From: Streptomyces vietnamensis
GTDB taxonomy: Bacteria > Actinomycetota > Actinomycetes > Streptomycetales > Streptomycetaceae
Assembly (NCBI RefSeq): GCF_000830005.1
Contig: NZ_CP010407.1
Span: 1,827,001 to 1,891,000 of the forward strand
Direction: 5' to 3'
DNA length: 64,000 nucleotides
The position numbers were made by a program, and so were the translations under genes. The stretch's first letter is position 1; each line of letters opens with the position of its first letter. Positions 15,818 through 25,727 of this stretch are shown in pieces. The notes beneath the pieces were generated by a model that was not told the DNA's origin, did not search any database, and saw nothing but the letters and a program-made list of their open reading frames with translations.

Positions 15818-16021
15818 GGGGCGGCGCCGTCCGTGCGGGTGGGCGTCGCCCCGGCGGGGCGCGGGCCCGCAACGGGCGCGGGGCGCAGGCCGCGCGCGTC
15901 AGTAATTCCCCAGTAACGCCCCGGTCCTAGCGTCCCCGACCAAGCCCGCCCCACCTCCCCCAGGCCCTTGGGGCGGCGGGGCGCCGGCTTCCCCCGTACC
16001 AGCGATGGAGGAGCCACCCAC

Positions 16022-18589
16022 ATGCACCCGCCCCGCTCGCCGCTCCGGTCACCCCTCCGGCGCGGAGCCACCGCCTGGGCCGCGGCCGCCGCCACCGCCG
16101 CGGCCCTGCTCGCGGCGCCCGCCGCGACGGCGGCACCGGCCTCCGCACCGGCCTCCGCCCCCTCCCCGCACGCCGCCACCGTCGACCCCGGTGTCACCGC
16201 GGCCGTCGACGCGGGCGGCGAGGCGACGTTCTTCGTGGTCCTCGCCGAGCGTGCCGACCTCTCCCGGGCCCGCGCCCAGCGCGGCCACGAGAAGAAGGCC
16301 CGGACGGCCTTCGAGGCCCTGCGCGCCGAGGCCGGCCGCAGCCAGGCCTCCCTCACCCGCTTCCTCGACCGGGCCAAGGTCGGCTACGAGTCGTACTGGA
16401 TCGCCAACGCCGTCAAGGTCACCGGCGGCAAGGCCCTGGTCGAGCAGCTCGCCGCCCGCCCCGACGTGGCGGCCCTCCGCCAGGAGCGGCACTACACGCT
16501 CGACGAGGTGGAGCAGAGCTCCACGGCCGCCGACGACACCGCGGTCGCCCCCGAGTGGGGCGTCAAGGACATCAAGGCCGACCAGGTCTGGTCGCAGTAC
16601 GACAACCGCGGCGAGGGCATCGTCGTCGCGAGCATCGACTCGGGCGTGCAGTTCGACCACCCGGCCCTGAAGGGGAACTACCGGGGCAACCTCGGCGACG
16701 GCACCTTCAGCCACGACTACAACTGGTACGACCCGACCGGCCAGTGCACCGGCGGCACGCCCTGCGACAACAACGGCCACGGCACCCACACCATGGGCAC
16801 CATCGCCGGCGCGGGCGGCATCGGCGTCGCCCCCGGGGCGAAGTGGATCGCCGCCAAGGGCTGCGAGGCCCGCAGCTGCTCCGACTCCTCGCTGCTGAAG
16901 TCGGGTCAGTGGATCCTGGCGCCGACCGACCGCAACGGCCAGAACCCGCGCCCCGACCTCGCCCCGGACATCGTCAACAACTCCTGGGGCGGCGGGAACA
17001 CCACCTTCTACCAGGACATCATCACCTCCTGGAACGCCGCCGGGATCTTCGAGGCCTTCGCGGCCGGCAACTCCGGCAACGGCGTCAGCTGCTCCACCAC
17101 CGAGGCCCCCGGCGCCCAGGCCCCGGCCTACGGCGTCGGCGCCTACGACGTGAACGGGAAGATCGCCGACTTCTCCGGCTTCGGCCCCTCCCTCGTCGAC
17201 GGTTCGATGAAGCCGAACATCTCGGCCCCCGGCGTCGACGTCCGTTCCTCCTGGCCCGGCAGCACCTACCGGGCGATCTCCGGTACGTCGATGGCGACCC
17301 CGCACGTCGCCGGCGCCGTCGCCCTGCTCTGGTCCTCGGCGCCCTCCCTCATCGGCGACATCGACGCCACCCGGGCCGCCCTGAACGGCTCCGCCCGTGA
17401 CGTCGACGACACCCACTGCGGCGGCACCGCGGCCGCCAACAACGTGTGGGGCGAGGGCAAGCTGGACGTCCTCGCGGCCGTGGACCGCGCCCCGCACACC
17501 GCGGCCACCGTCACCGGCACGGTCACCGACCGCGCCACCGGCTCCCCGCTCGCCGGGGTCACGGTCACGGCGACCGCCGAGGGGGCCAAGCGCACGGTGA
17601 CCACCGACGCGGCCGGCGCCTACCGGCTGACGCTTCCCGCCGGCACGTACACCCTCACCGCCGGCGGCTACGGCTACCGGGACCTCGCCGAGAACGGCCT
17701 CACCGTCACCACCGGCCAGGCCCTCTCCCACGACCTCGCCCTGGACGCCGTGCCCGCGCACGCCGTCACCGGCACCGTCCTCGACGTCACCGGAAAGCCC
17801 CTGAAGGGTGCCACCGTCCGCTTCACGGACGCGCCGCTCGCCCCGGTCGTCACCGACGCCTCCGGAGCCTTCCGCTTCCCGGCCGTCGCCGAGGGCTCCT
17901 TCACCCTCACCGCGAGCCCGGCCGCTCCCGTCCTGTGCAACGGCGTCTCCACGACCGTCCTCGCGGTGGACGGCGACGAGAACGTGACGGCCGCGCTGCC
18001 CGCCCGTACCGACGCCTCCGGCAACGGCTGCCTGCCGGCCCCGTACGCCTGGACCACCGCGTCGACGAAGCTCGCGCTCTCCGGCGACGAGAACGCGAAG
18101 ACGATCGCCCTGCCGTTCCCCGTCTCCTTCTACGGCGTCACGTACAGCCAGGCGAGCGTCACCACCAACGGCCTGGTCAACTTCCTCGCCCCGCGGCTCG
18201 GCGACTACGCCAACACCGCGCTGCCGTCCCCGGGCCGGCCCAACGGCATCCTCGCCGCCTACTGGGACGACCTGACCCTGGACGCCAAGTCGGCGGTCAG
18301 GACCGGGACCAGCGGGACCGCCGGGCAGCGCAGGTTCACGATCCTCTGGGAGAACGCGGCCTTCGCCGCCGACACCACCAAGCGCGTCACCTTCGAGGCC
18401 GTCTTCGAGGAGGCGACCGGCGCGATCGTCCTGCAGTACCAGTCGATCGGCACCGACTCCCTGGAGGCCGGCGGCAGCGCGACCGTCGGCATCGAGAACC
18501 AGGCGGGGACGGACGCCCTGCAGTACTCCTTCGACGAGCCGGTCCTGAAGGACCGTTCGGCCCTCCGCATCTTCCCGAAGGCGGCGTGA
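16022..18589 (+). CDS. Secreted subtilisin-family (S8) serine protease with C-terminal accessory domains
   Basis: An 855-residue exported endopeptidase. A signal peptide (residues 1-38, ending PAATAAPA) precedes an I9-type propeptide (about 60-155). The S8 catalytic domain has ASIDSGVQFDHP (Asp), NNGHGTHTMG (His), NNSWGGG (oxyanion region), and SGTSMATPHVAGA (Ser). Two carboxypeptidase-regulatory-like beta-sandwich repeats follow (VTGTVTDRATGSPLAGVTV and VTGTVLDVTGKPLKGATV), then a nidogen-like domain (residues about 680-850). The layout resembles bacillopeptidase F/Vpr-like enzymes. GATGGAGGAG precedes the ATG. The next gene starts inside its stop codon (TGATG), so the two products are made together. 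Confidence 0.92.
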   Translation: MHPPRSPLRSPLRRGATAWAAAAATAAALLAAPAATAAPASAPASAPSPHAATVDPGVTAAVDAGGEATFFVVLAERADLSRARAQRGHEKKARTAFEALRAEAGRSQASLTRFLDRAKVGYESYWIANAVKVTGGKALVEQLAARPDVAALRQERHYTLDEVEQSSTAADDTAVAPEWGVKDIKADQVWSQYDNRGEGIVVASIDSGVQFDHPALKGNYRGNLGDGTFSHDYNWYDPTGQCTGGTPCDNNGHGTHTMGTIAGAGGIGVAPGAKWIAAKGCEARSCSDSSLLKSGQWILAPTDRNGQNPRPDLAPDIVNNSWGGGNTTFYQDIITSWNAAGIFEAFAAGNSGNGVSCSTTEAPGAQAPAYGVGAYDVNGKIADFSGFGPSLVDGSMKPNISAPGVDVRSSWPGSTYRAISGTSMATPHVAGAVALLWSSAPSLIGDIDATRAALNGSARDVDDTHCGGTAAANNVWGEGKLDVLAAVDRAPHTAATVTGTVTDRATGSPLAGVTVTATAEGAKRTVTTDAAGAYRLTLPAGTYTLTAGGYGYRDLAENGLTVTTGQALSHDLALDAVPAHAVTGTVLDVTGKPLKGATVRFTDAPLAPVVTDASGAFRFPAVAEGSFTLTASPAAPVLCNGVSTTVLAVDGDENVTAALPARTDASGNGCLPAPYAWTTASTKLALSGDENAKTIALPFPVSFYGVTYSQASVTTNGLVNFLAPRLGDYANTALPSPGRPNGILAAYWDDLTLDAKSAVRTGTSGTAGQRRFTILWENAAFAADTTKRVTFEAVFEEATGAIVLQYQSIGTDSLEAGGSATVGIENQAGTDALQYSFDEPVLKDRSALRIFPKAA

Positions 18590-21441
18590 TGACCCACCGT
18601 TCCCGGCGCGGCGTGCGCCTCGCCTCCGCCCTCGTCGCGGCGGGCCTCGCCCTCACCGCGCTCCCCGCGACCGCCGCACACGCCGATGACGAGCCCCTCG
18701 GCCGCGTCCTCACCGACGCCCAGGCCGACGCCCTGGAGCAGCGCGCCGAGGCCCCGGAGCCCCTGGACGTCACCCCGCAGAACGAGCCGTCCGCCGGCTC
18801 CCTCGCGGCGGCGACCGAGGACACCTCCGCCTCCGGTGTGAGCCTCACCCGGGCCTCCGCCCTGGAGACCTACCGGGGCCAGGCCGACACCGCCCAGCTC
18901 GGCGGCGGGCACGGCGACTTCCTCGCCGTGCACAGCCTCGGCACCGTCACCCGGCTCGCGGCGGACGGCCGCACGGTCTGGAAGCGGGACAACGCCTCGC
19001 TCTACGCCGACTGGCAGGTCACCAACATCCGTCCGTGGCAGACCGAGCCGTACCCGGCGCGGATCACCACCGGCTTCCACGCCAACAGCCCCTTCGCGGA
19101 CAGCTCCGACCGGGGCTGGGCGCAGGGCGACCTCACAGGCGACGGCGTCGCGGACGTCGTCTTCACCGCCGACGTCGGCACCAGCCCGTACCGCCCCTTC
19201 ACCTCGCCCGGCTCACCCCTCACCACGGGCACCTTCGTCACCGTCCTCGACGGCGCCACCGGCCGGACGCTGTGGTCGAAGCTCTTCGCCGACGCCCAGC
19301 AGGTGACGCTCGTCGGCGACACCCTGCTCGTCGGCGACCAGCCCTCGACCAACCTCAACTCCGCGAAGGACGCCACCGCCGCCCTCCGCGCCTTCCGTCT
19401 CTCGTACGCCGACGGGAAGCTCTCCCCTTCGGCGACCTGGAGCTACGAGACGGGGCAGCGCCACGGCCGGTGGGGCTCCACCCTCCCGCTCGGGGACGGG
19501 CGCGTCGCGGTCTCCTGGTACGTGAAGAAGACCGCGACCGCCCCGGCCTCGGGCCGCACCCTCGTCCTCGACACGTCCGACGGCTCGGTGGTCTGGCGGG
19601 CGGACGACGACCTGTACTCCCGCCAGCTGGCCTACGACCCGGCGCGCCGGCGTCTGGTCGCCCTGGAGCAGGCGGACTACCGGGACGGCGTACGGTACGA
19701 ACTCGCCGCCTACGACCCGGCCGACGGCACCCGCACCACCCTCGACACCCGGGTCAACGCGCTCGGGATCGGGCTGCGGATCGGCCAGCTGCGCGGGGAC
19801 GCTGCACCGGAGTACGCGATCAGCGAGTCGACGCTCGACGAGTACCTGTACGTCAACACCGCGACCGTCCGCGCCCTGGACGGCGGCGACGCGGCCGAGC
19901 TGTGGTCCCACACGGTGAAGCGCGGCGCGGACAACTTCAGGGACGGCGACTCCGCGCTCGGTCTGAAGATCGTCGACGGCAAGGTGCTCGCCTCGTACTT
20001 CACCACCGAGGGCAAGGAGACCGCCGCCAACCCGGGCGGCACCCGCTTCGGCACCCTGGCCGCGCTGAACGGCCGGGACGGGGCAGTGCGCTGGCAGCAC
20101 CAGGGCGCGGACGCCTCCCCGATCTACGCCCAGCCGTACCGCGAGGACGACGAGTGGCGGGTCCGGACCGTCGACAGCGAGCAGAACATCCGCTCGTACA
20201 CGCTCGGCAGCGGGCACCAGACCTCCGTCACCCCGCTCCAGGCGAACCTGAGCACGGGCCTCGCGGCCGACGTCAACGGCGACGGCCGCAAGGACGTGAT
20301 CGTCGGCGGCCAGTCCCAGGGCCTGTGGGCCTACGACGGGCCCTCCCTCGCCTCCGGGAAGCCCCGGATCCTGTGGCAGGCCACCCTGCCGGGCTCGGTG
20401 CAGGGCGACATCCGGATCGCCGACACCGACGGCGACGGCCGCCGCGACGAGCTCGTCGTCGCGGCCGACACGGCGGCGGTGGTCGTCGACGCCGGCACCG
20501 GCCGGGTCCGCAGGACCATCGACGGCGGGGGGCAGTTCGTCCGCTCGGTGACGGTCGGGGATCTCGACGGGGACGGCGACGACGAGATCCTCGTGCCGAC
20601 GGACGCGGTCCGCGCCTACGCCGGCGACGGGCACCGGCTCTGGGAGTACGCGCCCGCTTCCGGCCTGGTCTTCTCCGACCTCGCCGTCGCCGAGGGCAAG
20701 GTCCTCGGCTCGTACCAGACGCGCGGGGTGAGCGACGGGACGGCCGTGGTCGGCGGGACGGCGCTCGACGCCCGTACGGGCAGGGTCCTCTGGTCGGCGG
20801 ACCCGACGTGGACCGGCGACGCGGACACGAAGGTCTACGCGGCGCAGCTCTACCACGGCGTGTACGCCTCCCCCGGCATTCCGTACGCCGACGGGCACGC
20901 GGTCGTGTACTCCTGGATCGTGCGGGAGGGCGACTTCTGGAGCACCTACTTCGAGTTCCGCGACCTGCGTACGGGCAAGGTCGTCCGCACCGGGACCGGC
21001 GGCGGCGCGTGGACGGTCGGCAACTGGTTCACCGGCGACGAGGGCCTCCTCCTCGCCGGCACGGCCTCGCTGCGGACCTTCGCCAAGGACGGCCGGGAGT
21101 ACGAGATCTACACCCTGCCGACCCTGCACCGGGCGGAGTTCGCCACCGGTCCCGGCGGCCGGCGGCTCATCATCGGCGGCACCGAGGGCGCCGCGTACGT
21201 GTGGGACCCGGCGGTGCTCACCGCCGGCCGGAACTACCCCGACCACCTGACCAAGCTGAACGGGTACGCGACGCAGAACCTGGTCGTCGCGGACCTCGAC
21301 GGCGACGGGGTGGACGAGGTCGTCTGCCTGGGCAAGGACGACACGGGCTTCGACCGGACCATCGAACTGTCCGGCGGACGCTATCTGCTCCAGGACGACT
21401 CGATGCACGGCATGGTGACGGGCCGTCTGACCGCCCAGTAA
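18589..21441 (+). CDS. Secreted FG-GAP/VCBS-repeat beta-propeller protein
   Basis: A 950-residue exported protein, signal peptide residues 1-36 (ALTALPATAAHADD). It carries repeated calcium-binding FG-GAP/VCBS loops: GDLTGDGVADVVF, ADVNGDGRKDVIV, ADTDGDGRRDELV, GDLDGDGDDEILV and ADLDGDGVDEVV, mixed with PQQ-like blades (TLWSKLF, RILWQATL, RVLWSADP). No catalytic residues are evident. Such propellers bind ligands or partner proteins outside the cell. It begins at ATG 18589 overlapping the protease stop, so it is probably a partner or substrate-recruiting factor for that protease. Confidence 0.85.
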   Translation: MTHRSRRGVRLASALVAAGLALTALPATAAHADDEPLGRVLTDAQADALEQRAEAPEPLDVTPQNEPSAGSLAAATEDTSASGVSLTRASALETYRGQADTAQLGGGHGDFLAVHSLGTVTRLAADGRTVWKRDNASLYADWQVTNIRPWQTEPYPARITTGFHANSPFADSSDRGWAQGDLTGDGVADVVFTADVGTSPYRPFTSPGSPLTTGTFVTVLDGATGRTLWSKLFADAQQVTLVGDTLLVGDQPSTNLNSAKDATAALRAFRLSYADGKLSPSATWSYETGQRHGRWGSTLPLGDGRVAVSWYVKKTATAPASGRTLVLDTSDGSVVWRADDDLYSRQLAYDPARRRLVALEQADYRDGVRYELAAYDPADGTRTTLDTRVNALGIGLRIGQLRGDAAPEYAISESTLDEYLYVNTATVRALDGGDAAELWSHTVKRGADNFRDGDSALGLKIVDGKVLASYFTTEGKETAANPGGTRFGTLAALNGRDGAVRWQHQGADASPIYAQPYREDDEWRVRTVDSEQNIRSYTLGSGHQTSVTPLQANLSTGLAADVNGDGRKDVIVGGQSQGLWAYDGPSLASGKPRILWQATLPGSVQGDIRIADTDGDGRRDELVVAADTAAVVVDAGTGRVRRTIDGGGQFVRSVTVGDLDGDGDDEILVPTDAVRAYAGDGHRLWEYAPASGLVFSDLAVAEGKVLGSYQTRGVSDGTAVVGGTALDARTGRVLWSADPTWTGDADTKVYAAQLYHGVYASPGIPYADGHAVVYSWIVREGDFWSTYFEFRDLRTGKVVRTGTGGGAWTVGNWFTGDEGLLLAGTASLRTFAKDGREYEIYTLPTLHRAEFATGPGGRRLIIGGTEGAAYVWDPAVLTAGRNYPDHLTKLNGYATQNLVVADLDGDGVDEVVCLGKDDTGFDRTIELSGGRYLLQDDSMHGMVTGRLTAQ

Positions 21442-21452
21442 CCCGCGTACTG

Positions 21453-21498
21453 CCCCGAGACCTCCGCCCGGACCACCGGCCGGGGGTCTCGGGATTTT
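21453..21498 (+). terminator. Terminator after the protease/propeller operon
   Basis: CCCGAGACC (21454-21462) pairs with GGTCTCGGG (21485-21493), with a secondary CCGG-rich stem in the loop, followed by ATTTTCT. Confidence 0.85.
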
Positions 21499-21549
21499 CT
21501 GGACCGCACCATTCCGGTGCACGGGACACCCATTACAGTGGGCGCCCTC

Positions 21550-24500
21550 ATGAGCGCAGACATACCAGCGGGCGCACCTCCGGTGCTGCGGGTACACCTC
21601 CTCGGCGGGTTCCGGGTGGACCGGGACGGTGGGCCGCCGCTCTCCGAACGGTGGCCGCGCCCGAGCGCCCGGACGCTGGTGAAGCTGCTCGCGGTCTCCC
21701 CCGGGCACAGTCTCCACCGTGAGCAGGCGCTGGAGATCTGCTGGCCGGACGCGGATCCGCAGGCGGCGCTCGGCAGTCTGCGGGTGGCGCTCCACGCGGC
21801 CCGCCGGGCGATCGAGCCCGAGTTGGCGCCCCGGGCGGCGTCCTCCTATCTGACGGGCGAGGGCGCGCTGCTGCGCCTCGATCCGCGGACGGTACGGATC
21901 GACGCCGACGAGGCCGAGGCCCTCGCGGAGGCGGCGCTCGCCGACGGCGGGCGCGCCGGACTCGCGGCCGCCGTGGAGGCGTTCACGGGCGACCTGCTGC
22001 CCGAGGACCGGTACGCGCCCTGGGCGGAGGCCCGCCGCGAGCGGCTGTCCGCCCTGCGGGAACGCACCCTGGTCGCCCTTGCCGCCGCCCATCTGGCGGC
22101 CGACTGCCCCGAGGAGGCGGTGGCGGCGGCCGAGCAGGTCCTGCTGGCGGCCCCCGCCGAGGAGGAGGCGCACCGGCTCCTGATCGAGGCGTACGTCCGG
22201 CAGGGGCTGCGCCGCCGGGCGGTCGCCCAGTACCACCTGTGCCGGGAGGCGCTGGACGCGGAGTTCGGCGTGCGGCCCGGGCCGGAGACCGAGCGGCTGC
22301 ACCGGGCGGCGCTCGCCACTCCCCCACCTGCCTCCCGGTCGGTGGGGCCCGCGCTGCCGGCCGTGGTGCGCCGGCCGCCCGGCACTCCGCTGCGCGGCCG
22401 GGACGAGCTCCTCGCCCGACTGCTCGCCGCCGGCTCCCCGCCCGTACTGCTGCTCACCGGGGAGGCCGGGCTCGGCAAGACCCGACTGGCCGGGGAGGCG
22501 GCCCGGCGGGCGGCCGCCGAGGGCACGGCCGTGCTGTGGGGGGCGGGCCACGACGCGGAGGGGCACACGCCGTACGGCCCGTTCGCCGAGGCGCTGGACG
22601 GCTGGCTTGCCGGCCGGCCGACGGCGGAGCGGGCCAGGACGGGGTCGGAGTATCCCGAACTGGCGGCGCTCCTGCCGTCCTTGGGGCGGGTGCCCGCCGG
22701 GAGTGGGCGCAGTCCCGAGGAGGAGCGGGACCGGTTGTTCCGGGCGACGGCGGGGCTGCTCGGTGAACTGGAGGCGGAGCGGCCCGTGATGGTGGTGCTG
22801 GACGACCTCCACGCGGGGGACGCGGGCTCGTTCCAGCTCCTCGGCCATCTTGCCCGCCGGGCAAGGGAGTCCGGAAGGGCTTGGCGATTTCTCGCCACTG
22901 TCCGCCCGGAGGAACTTCCCGCGGCCGACCCGCGCCGCCAGGTCCTCGACCTGCTGCTCCGCCAGTCGCTCGCGGGCGCGGTCGAACTTCCCCGGCTCTC
23001 CCGCGAGGCCTGTCTGGCGCTGACGGCCGACGCGCTGGGCACCGGGACCCCCGTCCCCGAGCGGGTGTGGGAACTGTCCCTCGGCAATCCGCTGTTCGCG
23101 CTCGAACTGGCCCGTGCGGTCCGGGACGGGGACGGCCGGGCCGGCGCCCCGGAGGGCGTGCGCCAGCTGGTGGCCGAGCGCCTCGCCCGGCTCGGCCCCG
23201 CGGCCCGCCGGGTGGTCGACGCGGTCGCGGTCGCCGGTCAGGACGCGGCCCTCACCGAGGTCCTCGACGTGGCCCGGCGCGGCGGGCATCCGCGGCTCTC
23301 GGCGGCCGAGGCCACGGAGGCCGTGGAGGCGGCCGTCGCCGCCTCGGTGGTCGAGGAGCGGCAGGTCGTCTCCGAGGGCCGGCCGGTCGCCGGACTCGCC
23401 TTCCGCCACCCGCTGGTGCGGCTCACCTGCTACGAGGGCCTGTCGGCGGCCCGGCGACGACTGCTGCACTCGGCGTACGCAGAGGCGGTGCTCCGCCGCC
23501 GCCCGGAGGCCGTGGACACGCTGGCCGCCCATCTGACCCGGGCGGACGATCCGCGCGCCACCGGCTATCTGCGGCAGGCCGCCGAGCGGGCGGCGGCGCT
23601 CTACGCCAACGACACGGCCGACCGCTACTACGCCGAACTCACCGACCGGCTCGACGCCCTGGCCGCCGACTCCGCCCGGGCTCGGATCGACCGCAGCGCC
23701 GTGCTGCGCCGCCTCGGCCGGTTCGAGGAGGCGGCGCGGCTGCTCGGCGAGGCGCTGGAGGAGCTGGGCCGGCACGGGACGCGGACGGCCGGGTCCTGGC
23801 GGCGGCACGGCTCGCGGAGCTCATGCCGAAGACGCGGGGCACGGAGGACGGCTTCCGGCTGCTCGACTCCTGCCCGCCCGGTCCGGACACGCCGGCGGCG
23901 GTGGCGAGCGCCCACCATCTGGCCCGCGGGGTGCTGTGTTTCGTCGCGGGCCGGTACGAGGAGGGCGTCGCCGCCGCGCGGGCCGCGGAGGACACGGCGC
24001 AGGCGGTGACGGGCCCGGAACGGCGCGGGCTGCTCGCCAGGGCCCTGGCGGCGCAGGCGACCTCGCTGGGTCTCGCGGGCCGCTTCGGGCAGGCCGGGCC
24101 GGTCGCGGACCGGGCGCTGCCGCACGCTGAGGCGTACGGCGATCCGCAGCTCCTCGCCTCGGTGCTCTCGGTGCTGCGCGAGACGGCCCGGCGGGCGGGG
24201 CGGCTGCGGGAGGCGATCGACACGGGCCGCCGGGCGCTCGCGCTCGCGGAGCGCTCGGGCGATCCGACGGCGACGGTCTTCGAGCGGGCGAACCTCGCCG
24301 AGCTCCACCTCCTGGTGGAGGAGGTGGCCGAGGCCCGCGAACTCGCCGAGACGGCGGTGCGGGACACCGGTTCGCACGCCGGGTGGTGCGCTCCGTACGC
24401 CCTGGTGGCGCTCGCCCGGGTACGGATGCGGGCGGCCGAGCCGGACGGCGGCGAACTCCTCGATCCGGCCGAACGGACGGCCCTGGCCCAGGGGGACCAC

Positions 24501-24896
24501 CAGGCCTTGTACGAGGTGCGGTCCGCGCGCGCCGAACTCGCCGTACGGGAGGGCAGGCCCGAGGAGGCACTGCGGCTGCTCGCGGGCTGCCGGGAGTCCG
24601 GTGCCGCGCATCTGACGGCCTGGGCGCTCCTCGCGTGCGGCCGGTCCGAGGAGGCCGCCGAGACGGCGGCGGCCGAGGTGGAGCGCGCGGAGCGGGCCGG
24701 GGAACGGCTCGCGGAGACGGAGGCCCGTACGGCACACGCCGCGGCGCTCGCGGCGCTCGGCCGGGAGCGGGAGTCGGCGGCCGGGTTCGACCGGGCGACC
24801 GCCCTGGCGGACGCACTGCCGTATCCGGCGGGGGCCCGGCGGGTGGCGTGGGCCCGTGGGGTGCGGTGGGCGGACTGCGCACCCGGGGCGCTCTGA
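21550..24896 (+). pseudogene. BTAD/AAA-ATPase/TPR transcriptional regulator, interrupted by a -1 frameshift
   Basis: A large SARP/LAL-type regulator of about 1115 residues if repaired. In order: an OmpR-type winged helix (LHREQALEICWPDA), a BTAD domain (about 95-245), an ATPase with Walker A LTGEAGLGKT and Walker B VMVVLDDLHAG, and a TPR-rich C-terminus. The reading frame is intact to about base 23776, then family-like sequence (DADGRVLAAARLAELMP onward) continues in the -1 frame to 24896; the first frame runs on into Arg-rich nonsense and stops at 24009. The break sits at a GGG run (23776-23778), so a lost G is the simplest cause. It may be a sequencing error, a real pseudogene, or programmed frameshifting. 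ATG 21550 is the likely start. Confidence 0.75.
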
Positions 24897-24912
24897 CCCC
24901 GCACACCCCGCA

Positions 24913-24958
24913 CACGCCCCGGCCGACGGAGCGGCTGGATTCCGTCGGCCGGGGCGTG
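24913..24958. terminator. Strong bidirectional terminator
   Basis: CACGCCCCGGCCGACGGA (24913-24930) pairs perfectly over 18 bases with 24941-24958 around a 10-base loop. It separates the frameshifted regulator from the convergent sortase gene. Confidence 0.9.
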
Positions 24959-24989
24959 GGTTCGTGTGCGGGCGCTCGGGGCGCCGCGG

Positions 24990-25727
24990 TCAGATCTTCT
25001 GGGCGATCTCGGTGAGATGGGCGAAGACGACGATGTTCGCCTCGTAGCCCTTGCCGCGGTCGAAGGCTCCACCGCAGGTGAGCAGCCGCAGTTCGGGCCG
25101 TCCGGTGTCTCCGTACACCTCCTTGTCGGGGAAGTCGCTCTTGGCGTACGTCCGGACGCGGTCGACCGTGAAGACGGCGACCTTGCCGTCGGCGCGGGCG
25201 ACCCGGACGGTGTTGCCGGCGCTGAGCGAGTCGAGGTTGAGGAAGACGGCGGGCCCGGTGCGGGTGTCGCGGTGGCCGACGACGACGGCGGTCCCGCGCT
25301 CGCCGGGGGTGGGCCCCTTGGCGTACCAGCCGACGACCCGGGGATCGTCGGCGGGCGGTGTGCCGAGCTGTCCCGAGGCGTCGAGTGCGAGCTCGATCAC
25401 CGGGGCCTCGATGGTGATGGCCGGTACGGCCACGGTGACGGGACGCGAACGGGCCAGCGGCGCGGGCATCGCCGCGGCCCGCGGCGATGCCGCGGCCTTG
25501 GGCAGCGTGCGGGGCTTCGCCTTGTGGTCCAGGGCGGCGGGCGCTCCGGCCGTCGCCCCGGCCCGGCCGTGGGTGGCGGGGCCGGCGGCGAGCGGCGGAT
25601 CGGCCGGCTCCCCGTCACCGGCCCACCAGACGCCCCCGGTCACCAGGGCCGCGGTCACCACCACGGTCCTGGTGAGCCGGAGCAGGCGCCGCTGCCTGCG
25701 CGTGAAGCGGGACCTACGCGGCGCCAT
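24990..25727 (-). CDS. Class F sortase
   Basis: A 245-residue membrane-anchored transpeptidase. The basic N-terminus and membrane segment (residues 17-37) are followed by a Pro/Ala linker and the sortase barrel from about residue 95. Catalytic residues are H152 in VVVGHRDTRTG and C218 in LRLLTCGGAFDR, with the family end motif GYEANIVVFA. The LTCGG context is that of actinobacterial class F enzymes, which attach surface proteins to the cell wall. The gene begins inside the end of the repeat-rich surface protein gene (14-base overlap), which strongly suggests a dedicated pair. Confidence 0.9.
   Translation of the reverse strand: MAPRRSRFTRRQRRLLRLTRTVVVTAALVTGGVWWAGDGEPADPPLAAGPATHGRAGATAGAPAALDHKAKPRTLPKAAASPRAAAMPAPLARSRPVTVAVPAITIEAPVIELALDASGQLGTPPADDPRVVGWYAKGPTPGERGTAVVVGHRDTRTGPAVFLNLDSLSAGNTVRVARADGKVAVFTVDRVRTYAKSDFPDKEVYGDTGRPELRLLTCGGAFDRGKGYEANIVVFAHLTEIAQKI

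Larger units (their letters stand above)
15294..16021. other. 728-base intergenic region with repeat elements
   Basis: No credible gene lies here; the open frames on both strands are proline/arginine-rich composition artefacts. The stretch 15480-15900 contains many degenerate CGTGTGGGC/GGGCCCGC segments and two well-formed stem-loop repeats in opposite orientation (annotated separately). The last 120 bases are expected to hold the subtilase promoter, with a TAGCGT box near 15930. Confidence 0.6.

Noticed and set aside
15480..15900. Several overlapping open frames in the intergenic region on both strands
   Set aside because: All are Pro/Arg/Gly-rich, conflict with each other, and coincide with structured repeats; no Shine-Dalgarno sequence or codon periodicity favours any of them.
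23776..23790. Programmed -1 ribosomal frameshift as the default explanation
   Set aside because: No good slippery heptamer (X XXY YYZ) or downstream pseudoknot is evident; a missing G in a G-run is simpler, so it is listed only as one option.
19213..23808. A 1531-residue open frame on the minus strand across the FG-GAP and regulator genes
   Set aside because: It is antisense shadow of two well-supported plus-strand genes, Gly/Arg/Pro-rich with no domain, and arises from the GC-skewed codon positions.
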